37,089 nucleotides of DNA from assembly GCA_017472225.1 (NCBI GenBank), contig JAFUQS010000102.1, forward strand, positions 1-37,089, written 5' to 3'. This DNA is from Clostridia bacterium (GTDB taxonomy: Bacteria > Bacillota > Clostridia > Oscillospirales > Acutalibacteraceae). How positions within the stretch are numbered: position 1 is the first letter of the stretch; every line of letters begins with the position of its first letter. Below the pieces are notes generated by a model, which was not told where the DNA came from, did no database searches, and saw only the letters and a program-made list of their open reading frames with translations. Made by a program: the position numbers and the translations under genes. Below, in pieces: positions 16,356 to 23,828 of this stretch.

Positions 16356-16583
16356 GTTTAAATTTAATGGCAATTTCATTATTCCCTCCCCTTTTTCCTT
16401 CTGCTTTTTCACTCACATACTGTGGTCACTTTCAACAAAAACACCGCTTCCTTTTTGTGAGCAATAATAAACGCCGTCTTTCACAGCATAGAATTACATG
16501 GCTTTTGTCATATTTATTAGGGTAAAAAATGTACAAAGCCTTGTGTAATTATTCACAAAAAACTGCAACTTGCCTTGGTTTTA
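16356..16583. other. Spacer between divergent metY and serC promoters
   Basis: I find no gene in this AT-rich stretch. It holds only a Rex-like palindrome (16541-16558) near the serC promoter. No supportable reading frame or RNA structure was seen. Confidence 0.5.
16541..16558. promoter_or_regulatory. Rex-like operator upstream of serC
   Basis: TTGTGTAATTATTCACAA has the 18-bp length and the TTGTG/CACAA ends of the Rex (NADH/NAD-sensing repressor) site, with one mismatch in the inner arm. It ends 25 bp before the serC -35 box. No rex gene is in the window. Confidence 0.35.
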
Positions 16584-16612
16584 TTGACATAATTTAACAA
16601 GATTTGTATAAT
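16584..16612 (+). promoter_or_regulatory. Consensus promoter of serC-serA
   Basis: TTGACA (16584-16589), a 17-bp spacer and TATAAT (16607-16612) match the sigma-A consensus exactly. The leader to serC is about 40 nt. Confidence 0.9.
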
Positions 16613-16660
16613 GGATGGTAAATAACAAATTCAATTGCATATTTATATGAGGTGATTTTT

Positions 16661-17749
16661 ATGAATAGAGTTTATAATTTTTCAGCAGGCCCTTCCATGC
16701 TTCCCATGGCAGTGCTTGAATCTGCACAGAAAGACCTTATCTGTTACGGTGACAGTGGTATGTCCATTATGGAAATGAGCCACCGTTCCCCCGAATACGA
16801 TAAAATCATCAAGGATGCGGAAGCACTTCTTCGTGAGATTATGAATATCCCCGATAACTACAAGGTGCTTTTTCTTCAGGGCGGTGCATCAACTCAGTTT
16901 GCTGCAGTTCCCCTCAACCTTATGAATAAGAACAACAAGGCGGACTATATCCTTTCCGGTCAGTTCTCCACCAAGGCATACAAGGAAGCTCAGAAATACG
17001 GTGATGTGGTTGCAGTTGCCTCCTCAAAGGATGTCAACTTCTCGGAAATTCCCGCAACAACCCGTGACAGCTTCCGCCCCGATGCAGACTATGTTCACAT
17101 CTGCTTCAACAACACAATTTACGGCACAAAATACAGCTATATTCCCGACACAGGCGACATTCCTCTTGTTGCAGATATGTCCTCATGTATCATTTCAGAG
17201 CCCGTTGACGTGACTAAATTCGGTCTTATCTATGCAGGCGCACAGAAAAACATGGCTCCCGCAGGTCTCACACTTGTAATTGTCCGTGAAGACCTTATCG
17301 GTAATGCGAGAGAGGATACACCGGCAATGCTTGACTATAAGCTCATGGCAGAGGGTGAATCCATGTACAACACTCCGCCCTGCTGGTGCATTTATGTTGC
17401 AAAGCTGGTTTATGAATGGATTAAAGAGCTCGGCGGTCTTGAGGAAATGAAAAAGCTCAACGAAAAGAAAGCCAAGGTGCTTTATGACTATCTTGACAGT
17501 CAGGACTACTATATTGCCCCCGTCAAAAAGGAAAGCCGTTCAATGATGAATGTCACTTTTGTAACGGGCAACACAGACCTTGATAAAAAATTCGCTTCTG
17601 AGGCTTCTGCCGCAGGACTTAAAAACCTGAAGGGTCACAGAAGCGTAGGCGGTATGAGAGCTTCAATTTACAACGCAATGCCTTATGAGGGTGTTGTGGC
17701 TCTGGTGGAATTCATGAAAAAATTCGCCGCAGAAAACCCTAAGGCATAA
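16661..17749 (+). CDS. serC: Phosphoserine aminotransferase
   Basis: SerC is the PLP enzyme that converts 3-phosphohydroxypyruvate and glutamate to phosphoserine, the second step of serine synthesis; it also serves pyridoxine synthesis in some bacteria. Motifs: NFSAGPSMLP at the N-terminus, GGASTQFAAVPLN, the PLP lysine in YAGAQKNMAPAG, and the C-terminal GHRSVGGMRASIYNA. The start is ATG at 16661 (362 aa) with GAGGTG six to seven bases upstream. The GTG at 16652 would lie inside that ribosome site and is rejected. serA follows after 12 bp, so both are one operon. Confidence 0.96.
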   Translation: MNRVYNFSAGPSMLPMAVLESAQKDLICYGDSGMSIMEMSHRSPEYDKIIKDAEALLREIMNIPDNYKVLFLQGGASTQFAAVPLNLMNKNNKADYILSGQFSTKAYKEAQKYGDVVAVASSKDVNFSEIPATTRDSFRPDADYVHICFNNTIYGTKYSYIPDTGDIPLVADMSSCIISEPVDVTKFGLIYAGAQKNMAPAGLTLVIVREDLIGNAREDTPAMLDYKLMAEGESMYNTPPCWCIYVAKLVYEWIKELGGLEEMKKLNEKKAKVLYDYLDSQDYYIAPVKKESRSMMNVTFVTGNTDLDKKFASEASAAGLKNLKGHRSVGGMRASIYNAMPYEGVVALVEFMKKFAAENPKA

Positions 17750-17761
17750 GGAGAGAGAAAA

Positions 17762-18919
17762 ATGAAAATTATCAGAACAATGAATAAAATTGCCGATATC
17801 GGCCTTAATGAGCTTGATAAAAACAAATATGCCATTTCCGACGCTACGGACAATCCGGATGCAATTATGGTACGCTCGGCAAATCTGCATGATATGGACT
17901 TCGGCTACAAGCTTACTGCAATTGTGCGCTGCGGTGCAGGTGTGAACAACATCCCCGTTGATGCCTGTGCTGAAAAGGGTATCGTTGTTTTCAACACACC
18001 CGGCGCAAATGCAAACGGCGTTAAAGAGCTGACAATTGCCGCCCTTCTTCTCGCTTCAAGAAACATCATCGGCGGCGTTGAATGGGCAAACACCCTGACC
18101 ACCGATGTTGCAAAGCAGGTTGAAAAGGGTAAAAGCTCCTTCGGCGGCTGTGAGATTCTCGGAAAAACTCTCGGTGTTATCGGTCTCGGTGCAATCGGCG
18201 GTATGGTAGCCAACACGGCAAAAAGCCTCGGCATGAAGGTTATCGGCTGCGACCCGTTTATCACAATCAGCGCCGCATGGCATCTTTCACGCTCAATCGC
18301 TCAGGCTGTTTCTTATGATGAAATTTATGAAAAGGCTGATTATATTACACTCCATGTTCCTGCAACAAAGGACACAAAGGGCATGATTAACAAGGAAACA
18401 ATTGCAAAAATGAAGGACGGTGTTAAAATCATCAACCTTTCACGTGCAGACCTTGTTAACATTGATGACATGAAGGAAGCTCTTGAAAGCGGAAAGGTCA
18501 GCGCATATGTCACCGACTTCCCCACGGAAGAAAGCATCAACTGCAAGGGTATTATCACTATCCCCCACCTTGGTGCTTCAACAATTGAATCAGAAGATAA
18601 CTGTGCTGTTATGGCAGCTCACGAGCTTGATGATTTCCTTCAGAACGGTAACATCACAAACAGTGTTAATTATCCGGCAATTTCACTTCCCCGTTCAGGT
18701 GGCGGCCGTCTTCTTATCCTCCATAAGAATGTTCCCAACATCATCAGTCAGATTACCTCAAACATTTCGGCAGAAGGTATCAACATTGACAACATGGCAA
18801 ATCGCTCCAAGGGTGATTATGCCTGCACCCTTATTGATATGCCCGAGCTTGCGAGTGATAAGCTGATTGAAAAAATTTCTGAAATTGATAATATTATCCG
18901 TATAATTAAAGTTAACTGA
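17762..18919 (+). CDS. serA: D-3-phosphoglycerate dehydrogenase
   Basis: SerA oxidises 3-phosphoglycerate to 3-phosphohydroxypyruvate, the committed step of serine synthesis. The 385-aa protein has the split substrate domain, the NAD-binding Rossmann motif GVIGLGAIGG (about residue 140), the catalytic Arg in NLSRADLV, the Glu in DFPTEES, and the His in PHLGAST. The C-terminal 75 residues form a single ACT domain (GGGRLLILHKNVPNIISQI...), which often mediates feedback by serine. The length fits the short, single-ACT type common in Clostridia. It is cotranscribed with serC, and a strong terminator follows. serB is not in the window. Confidence 0.95.
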   Translation: MKIIRTMNKIADIGLNELDKNKYAISDATDNPDAIMVRSANLHDMDFGYKLTAIVRCGAGVNNIPVDACAEKGIVVFNTPGANANGVKELTIAALLLASRNIIGGVEWANTLTTDVAKQVEKGKSSFGGCEILGKTLGVIGLGAIGGMVANTAKSLGMKVIGCDPFITISAAWHLSRSIAQAVSYDEIYEKADYITLHVPATKDTKGMINKETIAKMKDGVKIINLSRADLVNIDDMKEALESGKVSAYVTDFPTEESINCKGIITIPHLGASTIESEDNCAVMAAHELDDFLQNGNITNSVNYPAISLPRSGGGRLLILHKNVPNIISQITSNISAEGINIDNMANRSKGDYACTLIDMPELASDKLIEKISEIDNIIRIIKVN

Positions 18920-18921
18920 TG

Positions 18922-18952
18922 AAAAAACCTACCGCCCGGCGGTAGGTTTTTT
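18922..18952 (+). terminator. Terminator of serC-serA
   Basis: A-rich, GC-cored hairpin: ACCTACCG pairs with CGGTAGGT, extended by A/T pairs and followed by TTTTTT. It begins two bases after the serA stop. Confidence 0.9.
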
Positions 18953-18954
18953 AG

Positions 18955-19089
18955 AATATAGTAACAGATGATGTTTATACTCATGCAGATGTGGAAAATC
19001 TTCGCAAAACAATCGAACTTTTGACTGTAAAGAATGTATGCAATTTGTATGCAATTGAAAAAAATATTGCAAAAAATGAGGTTGTATGA
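18955..19089 (+). pseudogene. Tyrosine recombinase/integrase C-terminal remnant
   Basis: This frame has no start codon; a stop precedes it at 18952 and it ends with TGA at 19087-19089. It reads VTDDVYTHADVENLRKTIEL followed by about 23 more residues. DVYTHAD is the catalytic-tyrosine region of phage/ICE-type tyrosine recombinases (the YxH motif with Tyr nucleophile), followed by the usual short C-terminal helix. The fragment points toward, and ends 66 bp from, the 3' end of tRNA-Lys, the classic attachment site of such integrases. It looks like the scar of a decayed or excised integrated element. The call rests on a short motif. Confidence 0.6.
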
Positions 19090-19106
19090 TAGAATGAAGC
19101 ATAAAC

Positions 19107-19141
19107 AAAAAAAGTCCCGAAATGCCCTGATTTAGGACTTT
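19107..19141 (-). terminator. Terminator of tRNA-Lys
   Basis: AAAGTCC (19111-19117) pairs with GGACTTT (19135-19141); on the minus strand the stem is followed by a run of T. It lies about 15 nt beyond the tRNA 3' end. Confidence 0.75.
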
Positions 19142-19155
19142 CGAGACATTTTCGT

Positions 19156-19231
19156 TGGTGATCCATCGGAGATTCGAACTCCGGACACCTTGATTAAAAG
19201 TCAAGTGCTCTGCCGGCTGAGCTAATGGATC
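19156..19231 (-). tRNA. tRNA-Lys (anticodon TTT)
   Basis: The minus strand folds into a full cloverleaf. The acceptor GATCCAT pairs with ATGGATC, the D-arm is GCTC...GAGC, the anticodon arm is CTTGA-CTTTTAA-TCAAG with anticodon TTT, and the T-arm is CGGAG-TTCGAAT-CTCCG. The discriminator is A and CCA is encoded (19158-19156). It has its own promoter (19251-19279) and terminator. An integrase remnant lies beyond its 3' end, suggesting past use as an attachment site. Confidence 0.96.
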
Positions 19232-19250
19232 ATCTTTGACAGCGTGATAT

Positions 19251-19279
19251 ATTCTACCCTATAATGAAAAAAATGTCAA
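19251..19279 (-). promoter_or_regulatory. Promoter of tRNA-Lys
   Basis: On the minus strand, TTGACA (19279-19274), a 17-bp spacer and TAGAAT (19256-19251), 20 bp before the tRNA 5' end. Confidence 0.85.
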
Positions 19280-19348
19280 TACTTTTCTTTAAATTTATTA
19301 TATAAAAATTTCTCAGTATTATTCATTCTTGAAAGGAAATGATATAAA

Positions 19349-20557
19349 ATGAAATATGTTGTAGTTCTTTATGACGGTATGGCAGACTACCCCGTACCTG
19401 CCCTTGGCGGCAAAACGCCGATGATGTGCGCCGACAAGCCCCTTTTTGACTCCCTTGCAAAAAATGCAGAGGTAGGTCTTGTTAAAACCGTTGATGACAC
19501 CCTGAAGCCCGGCAGTGACGTTGCAAACATGAGCGTTATGGGCTTTGACCCCTTAAAATATTACACAGGTCGCTCACCCCTTGAGGCAGTCAGCATTGGC
19601 GTCAGCCTTCTTGATGATGATGTAACACTCCGTTGTAACATTGTTACTCTTTCCGATGAGGAAAAATATGAAGATAAAACAATGGTAGACTATTCTGCAG
19701 GTGATATCAGCTCAGAAGAAGCTGCAGAGCTCATAAAAGCAGTTCAGGAGGTCTTCGGCAACGAAAAATATACATATTACAGCGGTGTCAGCTATCGCCA
19801 TTGTCTCACCGTTCACAAGGGCACAACGGACCTTGGTGATATGACTCCCCCTCACGATATCAGCGGCAGAGTAATCGGTGAATATCTTTCAAAAAGTGAA
19901 AATGCAGCTCCTCTTATCGACATGATGAAAAAGAGCTACGAGGTGCTTAAAAATCACCCTGTCAATCAAAAGCGTATTGCCGAGGGTAAGCGTCCGGGCA
20001 ACTCAATCTGGCTCTGGGGTGAAGGCAACAAGCCTATACTCCCCTCTTTTGAAAGCCTTTACGGACTTAAGGGCTCGGTTATTTCCGCCGTTGACCTTCT
20101 CAAGGGTATCGGCATCAGCGCAGGTATGGCAACACCGGAGGTTGAAGGTGCAACCGGATATATTGATACCAACTTTAAGGGTAAAGCTGAATGTGCCCTC
20201 AACGAGCTTAAAGATGGCAAAGACTTTGTATACATTCACATTGAAGCACCCGACGAATGCGGACACAGAGATGAGCCACACAACAAGGTCCGTGCAATTG
20301 AGCTGATTGATGAGCTTGTTCTCGGCACGCTTCTTGAGGGACTTAAGGAATATGACGATTACAAAATCATGATTCTCCCTGATCACCCGACACCCATTGT
20401 CACAAAAACCCACGCAAGAGACCCTGTTCCCTATATGATTTATCACAAATCAATCCCTAAGCAGGGTGTTGAGACAATCAATGAGGAAACTGCCGGGGCT
20501 ACAGGCAATTTCATCGAAAAGGGTTCAACAATTATGGGGCATTTTCTTAAAGGATAA
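19349..20557 (+). CDS. apgM: Cofactor-independent phosphoglycerate mutase, ApgM type
   Basis: This 402-aa alkaline-phosphatase-superfamily enzyme resembles the archaeal-type 2,3-bisphosphoglycerate-independent phosphoglycerate mutase. It has LYDGMADYP at the N-terminus, a PGSDVANMSVMG segment carrying the likely phosphorylated Ser, HIEAPDECGHR, and LPDHPTP with metal ligands near the C-terminus. The same group has been annotated as a proposed homoserine kinase in genomes lacking thrB, so phosphoglycerate mutase is the usual call but not proven. Its neighbours, serA/serC (which use 3-phosphoglycerate) and the O-acetylhomoserine enzyme, fit either role. AAAGGA lies about 12 bases before ATG. 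A strong terminator follows. Confidence 0.85.
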   Translation: MKYVVVLYDGMADYPVPALGGKTPMMCADKPLFDSLAKNAEVGLVKTVDDTLKPGSDVANMSVMGFDPLKYYTGRSPLEAVSIGVSLLDDDVTLRCNIVTLSDEEKYEDKTMVDYSAGDISSEEAAELIKAVQEVFGNEKYTYYSGVSYRHCLTVHKGTTDLGDMTPPHDISGRVIGEYLSKSENAAPLIDMMKKSYEVLKNHPVNQKRIAEGKRPGNSIWLWGEGNKPILPSFESLYGLKGSVISAVDLLKGIGISAGMATPEVEGATGYIDTNFKGKAECALNELKDGKDFVYIHIEAPDECGHRDEPHNKVRAIELIDELVLGTLLEGLKEYDDYKIMILPDHPTPIVTKTHARDPVPYMIYHKSIPKQGVETINEETAGATGNFIEKGSTIMGHFLKG

Positions 20558-20563
20558 AGCCAT

Positions 20564-20606
20564 AATGAGCTGTAAAAAAACTGAGTTTTTTTTACAGCTC
20601 ATTTTT
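20564..20606 (+). terminator. Terminator of apgM
   Basis: A long perfect stem, AATGAGCTGTAAAAAAA (20564-20580) with its complement up to 20603, around the 5-nt loop CTGAG and followed by T residues. Confidence 0.88.
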
Positions 20607-20667
20607 ATGTCTCTGTCAGAGGTATAAAAGTCCTTTATCAGCATCCGAAAGCATATAAATCAAACAC

Positions 20668-20696
20668 TTGACACTTAAGGCAACATAAATTATAAT
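20668..20696 (+). promoter_or_regulatory. Consensus promoter of the O-antigen-ligase-like gene
   Basis: TTGACA (20668-20673), a 17-bp spacer and TATAAT (20691-20696) match the sigma-A consensus exactly. Confidence 0.88.
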
Positions 20697-20746
20697 TGAA
20701 ATGTTATGCAAATAATTTGTCGGATTATGAGAAAGGAGGAGTTTTT

Positions 20747-22324
20747 TTGAAAAGTGACGGATATAAAACCGATAGATATCTGAACTCATGCGTGAGAGAT
20801 TTTTTAACGGCAGCTATGTTCGGTCTGCCATTGATTGTGACAAACGGATTTTTCAACATAACCGAAACCAAGTACCTGTATTTTATTCTTTTATCCGCAT
20901 TTTTCATGGTTCTTTCTCTGGTTCACATTGTTTTTAAGCGGAAGAAAGAAAGTGTTCTTGTCGGACTTCCGGACAATTTCCCGGGATTCACAACAATTGA
21001 CCGATGTGTTGCGTCATTCGGAATTGCAGTTGTTCTTTCGGCATTTTTCTCCTCCTACCCTGTGGACGCATGGCTCGGTGTATCTGCAAGATATCAGGGT
21101 GCTCTTACGGTTATAGTTTACATAATCGTTTATTTTTTGGTTTCAAGGAATTACGGTACTTCGCAGTATTATCTGTTTTTTGCCGTCGGTGCTTTTTGCA
21201 TTGTCAGTGCGATAGGTGTTCTCAACTGCTTCAACATTGACCCCTTCGGATTTTATCACAGACTCAGCAGCTCATACAAAACAAGCTATATCTCCACAAT
21301 AGGCAACATCAATTTTTATTCCAGCTATTTTTGTCTGCTTTTCCCCTTGGTTATCTGTGGTTATTCTTTAACCCGTAAAACCGTCAGCCGTATCATTTAT
21401 TCCTTTGCACTTGTTATCGGTGCTTTTGGTATGATGGTAACAGCAAGTGAAAGCTTTGCTTTAGGCTTTGCAGTATCGCTGTGCATAATCCCCATTTTCT
21501 TTTTCAACCACCGCAAAAAAATGGTATATTACCTTCAGAGTATAGTTATAATTATTGTGGCTTCACAGGTTTATAATCTGATTTACACCCATTCTGAAAA
21601 GACAAATGTTGCCATTTCAAAATCCCTCTCATTTTTCCTGAAGCCTCAGGTTTCTGCATTCGCATTTCTGCTTTGCCTTGCGGTGTATATTTTTCTGAAT
21701 GTATTCCCCCACAAAATGAAGCTTTTCAAAAAAATCTATATCGGTTTTCTGATTACGATTGTGATTGTTCTTGCTGTCTGCCTGCTCATTTCAAACACAA
21801 AGGGACTCGGACAGCTTGATGAATATTTCAAAATCACTTCCGATTGGGGAACCTACAGAGGTAAAATATGGAAATTCTGCCTTCAGAAATTCCGTGATTT
21901 CAATTTCAAGGAAATACTGTTCGGCGTGGGACCTGAAACGCTGCAGAACCTCACCTACAGAGGTGAGCTTTTCACCGATAAAACTGTTGACCAGGCACAC
22001 AACGAATATATTCAATATCTTCTCACAACGGGTATTTTCGGAATTCTGTCTTACCTTTCAATTCTTGTGGCTGTTTCAATCACCGTCATCAAAAAGCTCC
22101 GTCACAGTACCCTTGCCGTTGGCATTTTCGCCTCTCTCGTTGCTTATTGGATTCAGGGTACCGTTAACATTGCCCAGCCCTTCACAACGCCGATTATGTT
22201 CCTTTATGTTGCTTGTATCGGCGGAATGTGGATTCAGGAAAAAAGAGAAAATCAGGCAACGGCTGAAACAATAAATCGGATAAGCCATCCAAAAGAAAGT
22301 GAAAAAGAAACTGTATCAATCTGA
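20747..22324 (+). CDS. O-antigen ligase/polymerase-like membrane protein
   Basis: This 525-aa polytopic membrane protein has about 12 hydrophobic segments and a long extracellular-type loop before the last three. The segment GVGPETL...DQAHNEYIQYLLTTGIFG is the signature of the WaaL/Wzy (O-antigen ligase) family, with the catalytic-type His in AHNEY. In Gram-positives, such proteins ligate or polymerise surface glycans. The start is TTG at 20747, because AGGAGG (20734-20739) lies seven bases upstream; an earlier in-frame TTG at 20696 overlaps the promoter -10 box and cannot be the start. No glycosyltransferase genes accompany it, so its glycan is unknown. Confidence 0.82.
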   Translation: MKSDGYKTDRYLNSCVRDFLTAAMFGLPLIVTNGFFNITETKYLYFILLSAFFMVLSLVHIVFKRKKESVLVGLPDNFPGFTTIDRCVASFGIAVVLSAFFSSYPVDAWLGVSARYQGALTVIVYIIVYFLVSRNYGTSQYYLFFAVGAFCIVSAIGVLNCFNIDPFGFYHRLSSSYKTSYISTIGNINFYSSYFCLLFPLVICGYSLTRKTVSRIIYSFALVIGAFGMMVTASESFALGFAVSLCIIPIFFFNHRKKMVYYLQSIVIIIVASQVYNLIYTHSEKTNVAISKSLSFFLKPQVSAFAFLLCLAVYIFLNVFPHKMKLFKKIYIGFLITIVIVLAVCLLISNTKGLGQLDEYFKITSDWGTYRGKIWKFCLQKFRDFNFKEILFGVGPETLQNLTYRGELFTDKTVDQAHNEYIQYLLTTGIFGILSYLSILVAVSITVIKKLRHSTLAVGIFASLVAYWIQGTVNIAQPFTTPIMFLYVACIGGMWIQEKRENQATAETINRISHPKESEKETVSI

Positions 22325-22347
22325 TGAATTGACCAGTTTCTTTTTTT
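22304..22347. terminator. Bidirectional terminator between ligase-like gene and spoVT
   Basis: AAAGAAACTG (22304-22313) pairs with CAGTTTCTTT (22334-22343), with T-runs outward on both strands. The first arm lies within the last codons of the ligase-like gene. Confidence 0.7.
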
Positions 22348-22350
22348 GTT

Positions 22351-22890
22351 TTATTCTTCCATTTGTTTGCCAAGAAAGCCTGCGGCAACCTGAGTGAGCT
22401 TAATATCGGTCTGACCGGGTGCTGTTGCCTTTTCGCCGCAAAGAAGCATAACTGCTCCCATAACATCACCGCCGCCGATAATAGGGCTCATAACTGCAAT
22501 TTTAACAGGCATTTCCTCACTGACAACAAGCTCATCCCTGTCTGTGCCGTATACAAAAGAAGCCCGTCTTTCCATATAGCTTTCCACCATAGGAGAAATA
22601 CGCTTGCCCATAATTTCCTTTTTCGGCATACCCGAAACGGCAATAACATGGTCTCTGTCGCAGATTATAACTGCAAGTCCGCTTGTCCGGTTAAGCACAT
22701 CAACATACTGCTTTGTGTACGGACCAAGCTCACCGATAGGCGAATATTTTTTGAAAATAACCTCACCGTCGGTATCGGTGTAAATTTCCAGAGGGTCGCC
22801 CTCACGGATTCGCATAGTACGGCGGATTTCCTTCGGAATAACCACCCTGCCTAAATCGTCTATTCTACGAACTATTCCAGTTGCTTTCAT
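22351..22890 (-). CDS. spoVT: Stage V sporulation protein T (AbrB family)
   Basis: SpoVT is a DNA-binding regulator of late forespore genes. The 179-aa protein has an N-terminal AbrB swapped-hairpin domain (MKATGIVRRIDDLGRVVIPKEIRR, about residues 1-50) and a C-terminal GAF-like domain (about 56-178). The start is ATG at 22890: the family begins MKATGIVRRID and AAGGAG (22906-22901) lies ten bases upstream. The longer in-frame start at 22959 lies in the leader and is rejected. Its leader (22901-22958) is identical over 58 bases to a second copy at 24925-24982, which heads a truncated spoVT fragment. The gene indicates a spore-forming lineage. Confidence 0.93.
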   Translation of the reverse strand: MKATGIVRRIDDLGRVVIPKEIRRTMRIREGDPLEIYTDTDGEVIFKKYSPIGELGPYTKQYVDVLNRTSGLAVIICDRDHVIAVSGMPKKEIMGKRISPMVESYMERRASFVYGTDRDELVVSEEMPVKIAVMSPIIGGGDVMGAVMLLCGEKATAPGQTDIKLTQVAAGFLGKQMEE

Positions 22891-22900
22891 ATATACATTT

Positions 22901-22958
22901 CTCCTTAAATTACAAATTGTGTTGTTATTATCTGTATTTTGAGGAGATTTATACTGCA
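22901..22958 (-). repeat. spoVT leader, direct-repeat copy 1
   Basis: This 58-bp block directly upstream of spoVT, including its AAGGAG ribosome site, is identical in every base to 24925-24982. Both copies are in the same orientation and each is followed by a start codon encoding MKATGIVRRID. The two copies flank the cyclase-like/nuclease-like cassette. Confidence 0.95.
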
Positions 22959-22962
22959 CGGG

Positions 22963-22991
22963 TTTACTTTTTACCAGATTAATAGTATAAT
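22963..22991 (+). promoter_or_regulatory. Probable promoter of the accessory cassette
   Basis: TTTACT (22963-22968), a 17-bp spacer and a perfect TATAAT (22986-22991), 29 bp before the cyclase-like gene. It begins 5 bp past the spoVT leader repeat, so it belongs to the inserted DNA. Confidence 0.6.
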
Positions 22992-23019
22992 AATTAAAAA
23001 TAAAGAATGCGGTGTTTGA

Positions 23020-23718
23020 ATGAAAAGATCAGAATACGAGGACTATATAAAAAAGAAACTAAATGAACCAAACACATATTCTCAGGGATATGTTGCTTTT
23101 TTGGATATGATGGGATTTCAAAAATTGTGTAAATACGAAAGCTGTGAAAGAATAAAAGCAATAATAGACGATATTGAATTATTTAAATATAAATTCATCA
23201 ATTCCTTTTCAAAATTAGTAATTCCTGAAGATATTATCTCACAAACAACTGTGAAAATAATATCAGACAGCATTATAATTACAACACCTAATAACTATTA
23301 TGGACTTTTGTATATTTTGTATTTCACCGCAACTTTACATATGATGTTGTTAGATTGTGGCGTGCCTTTAAGAGGCGGAATAGAAAAAGGAGATTTCTTT
23401 GTGACTGAAACCACAATTTTTGGACCTGCAGTTATCAACGCTTATCAAATAGAAAATTCAACTACTTATCCTCGTGTTCAAATTTCTGCAAGTATCATTG
23501 ATGATTTAAGAAAAATTGGATTTGAACATAAAAAAACATTTGATTATTATGTCAATTTAAAAAACAACAAAAACATTCATCTCTCAGAAATAGAAACATT
23601 TATTTGTAAAGACTTTGATGATTGTTATTTTGTGCATTACTTCAACACAATTGAAAATATCGCTTTATTTCACAACAGCGTAAAAAAAAAATATATCGCT
23701 TTATTGAAGAACAAATAA
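23020..23718 (+). CDS. Nucleotide-cyclase-like protein (class III fold)
   Basis: This 232-aa protein shows the outline of a class III adenylate/guanylate cyclase domain. It has YVAFLDMMGF (Asp29, first metal position), IISDSIII (Asp83, second metal position), LRGGIEKGDFF (118-127, like the R-x-GI-x-x-G strand), and FGPAVINAYQIE (134-145, with an Asn where cyclases carry the transition-state Asn; the usual Arg is Gln143). No membrane segment or receptor domain is visible. Activity is uncertain. Codon use is more AT-rich than that of its neighbours, and it lies in a cassette between two spoVT leader copies, suggesting transfer. The ribosome site is weak (GGTG). A defence role with the downstream gene is speculation. 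Confidence 0.65.
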   Translation: MKRSEYEDYIKKKLNEPNTYSQGYVAFLDMMGFQKLCKYESCERIKAIIDDIELFKYKFINSFSKLVIPEDIISQTTVKIISDSIIITTPNNYYGLLYILYFTATLHMMLLDCGVPLRGGIEKGDFFVTETTIFGPAVINAYQIENSTTYPRVQISASIIDDLRKIGFEHKKTFDYYVNLKNNKNIHLSEIETFICKDFDDCYFVHYFNTIENIALFHNSVKKKYIALLKNK

Positions 23719-23749
23719 CAAATATAAGGAAAACGAAAAACTAAGTTTA

Positions 23750-23771
23750 AAGTACGAATGGCTTCGTACTT
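23750..23771. repeat. Hairpin between the two cassette genes
   Basis: AAGTACGAA (23750-23758) and TTCGTACTT (23763-23771) are perfect 9-bp arms around TGGC. No T-run follows, so it may attenuate or process the transcript between the cyclase-like and nuclease-like genes. Confidence 0.5.
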
Positions 23772-23828
23772 ATTATAATCACTATTTGAGCAAAAGTTTT
23801 ATATCAAAGATTTCGGAGGAATTATATA

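Noticed and set aside
18929-19204. Minus-strand 91-codon frame
   Set aside because: It runs through the tRNA-Lys gene and its terminator and is antisense to the integrase remnant; it has no coding signs.
20696-20746. Upstream TTG start for the O-antigen-ligase-like gene
   Set aside because: That codon overlaps the perfect -10 box of the promoter, so it would not be in the mRNA; TTG at 20747 has an ideal AGGAGG.
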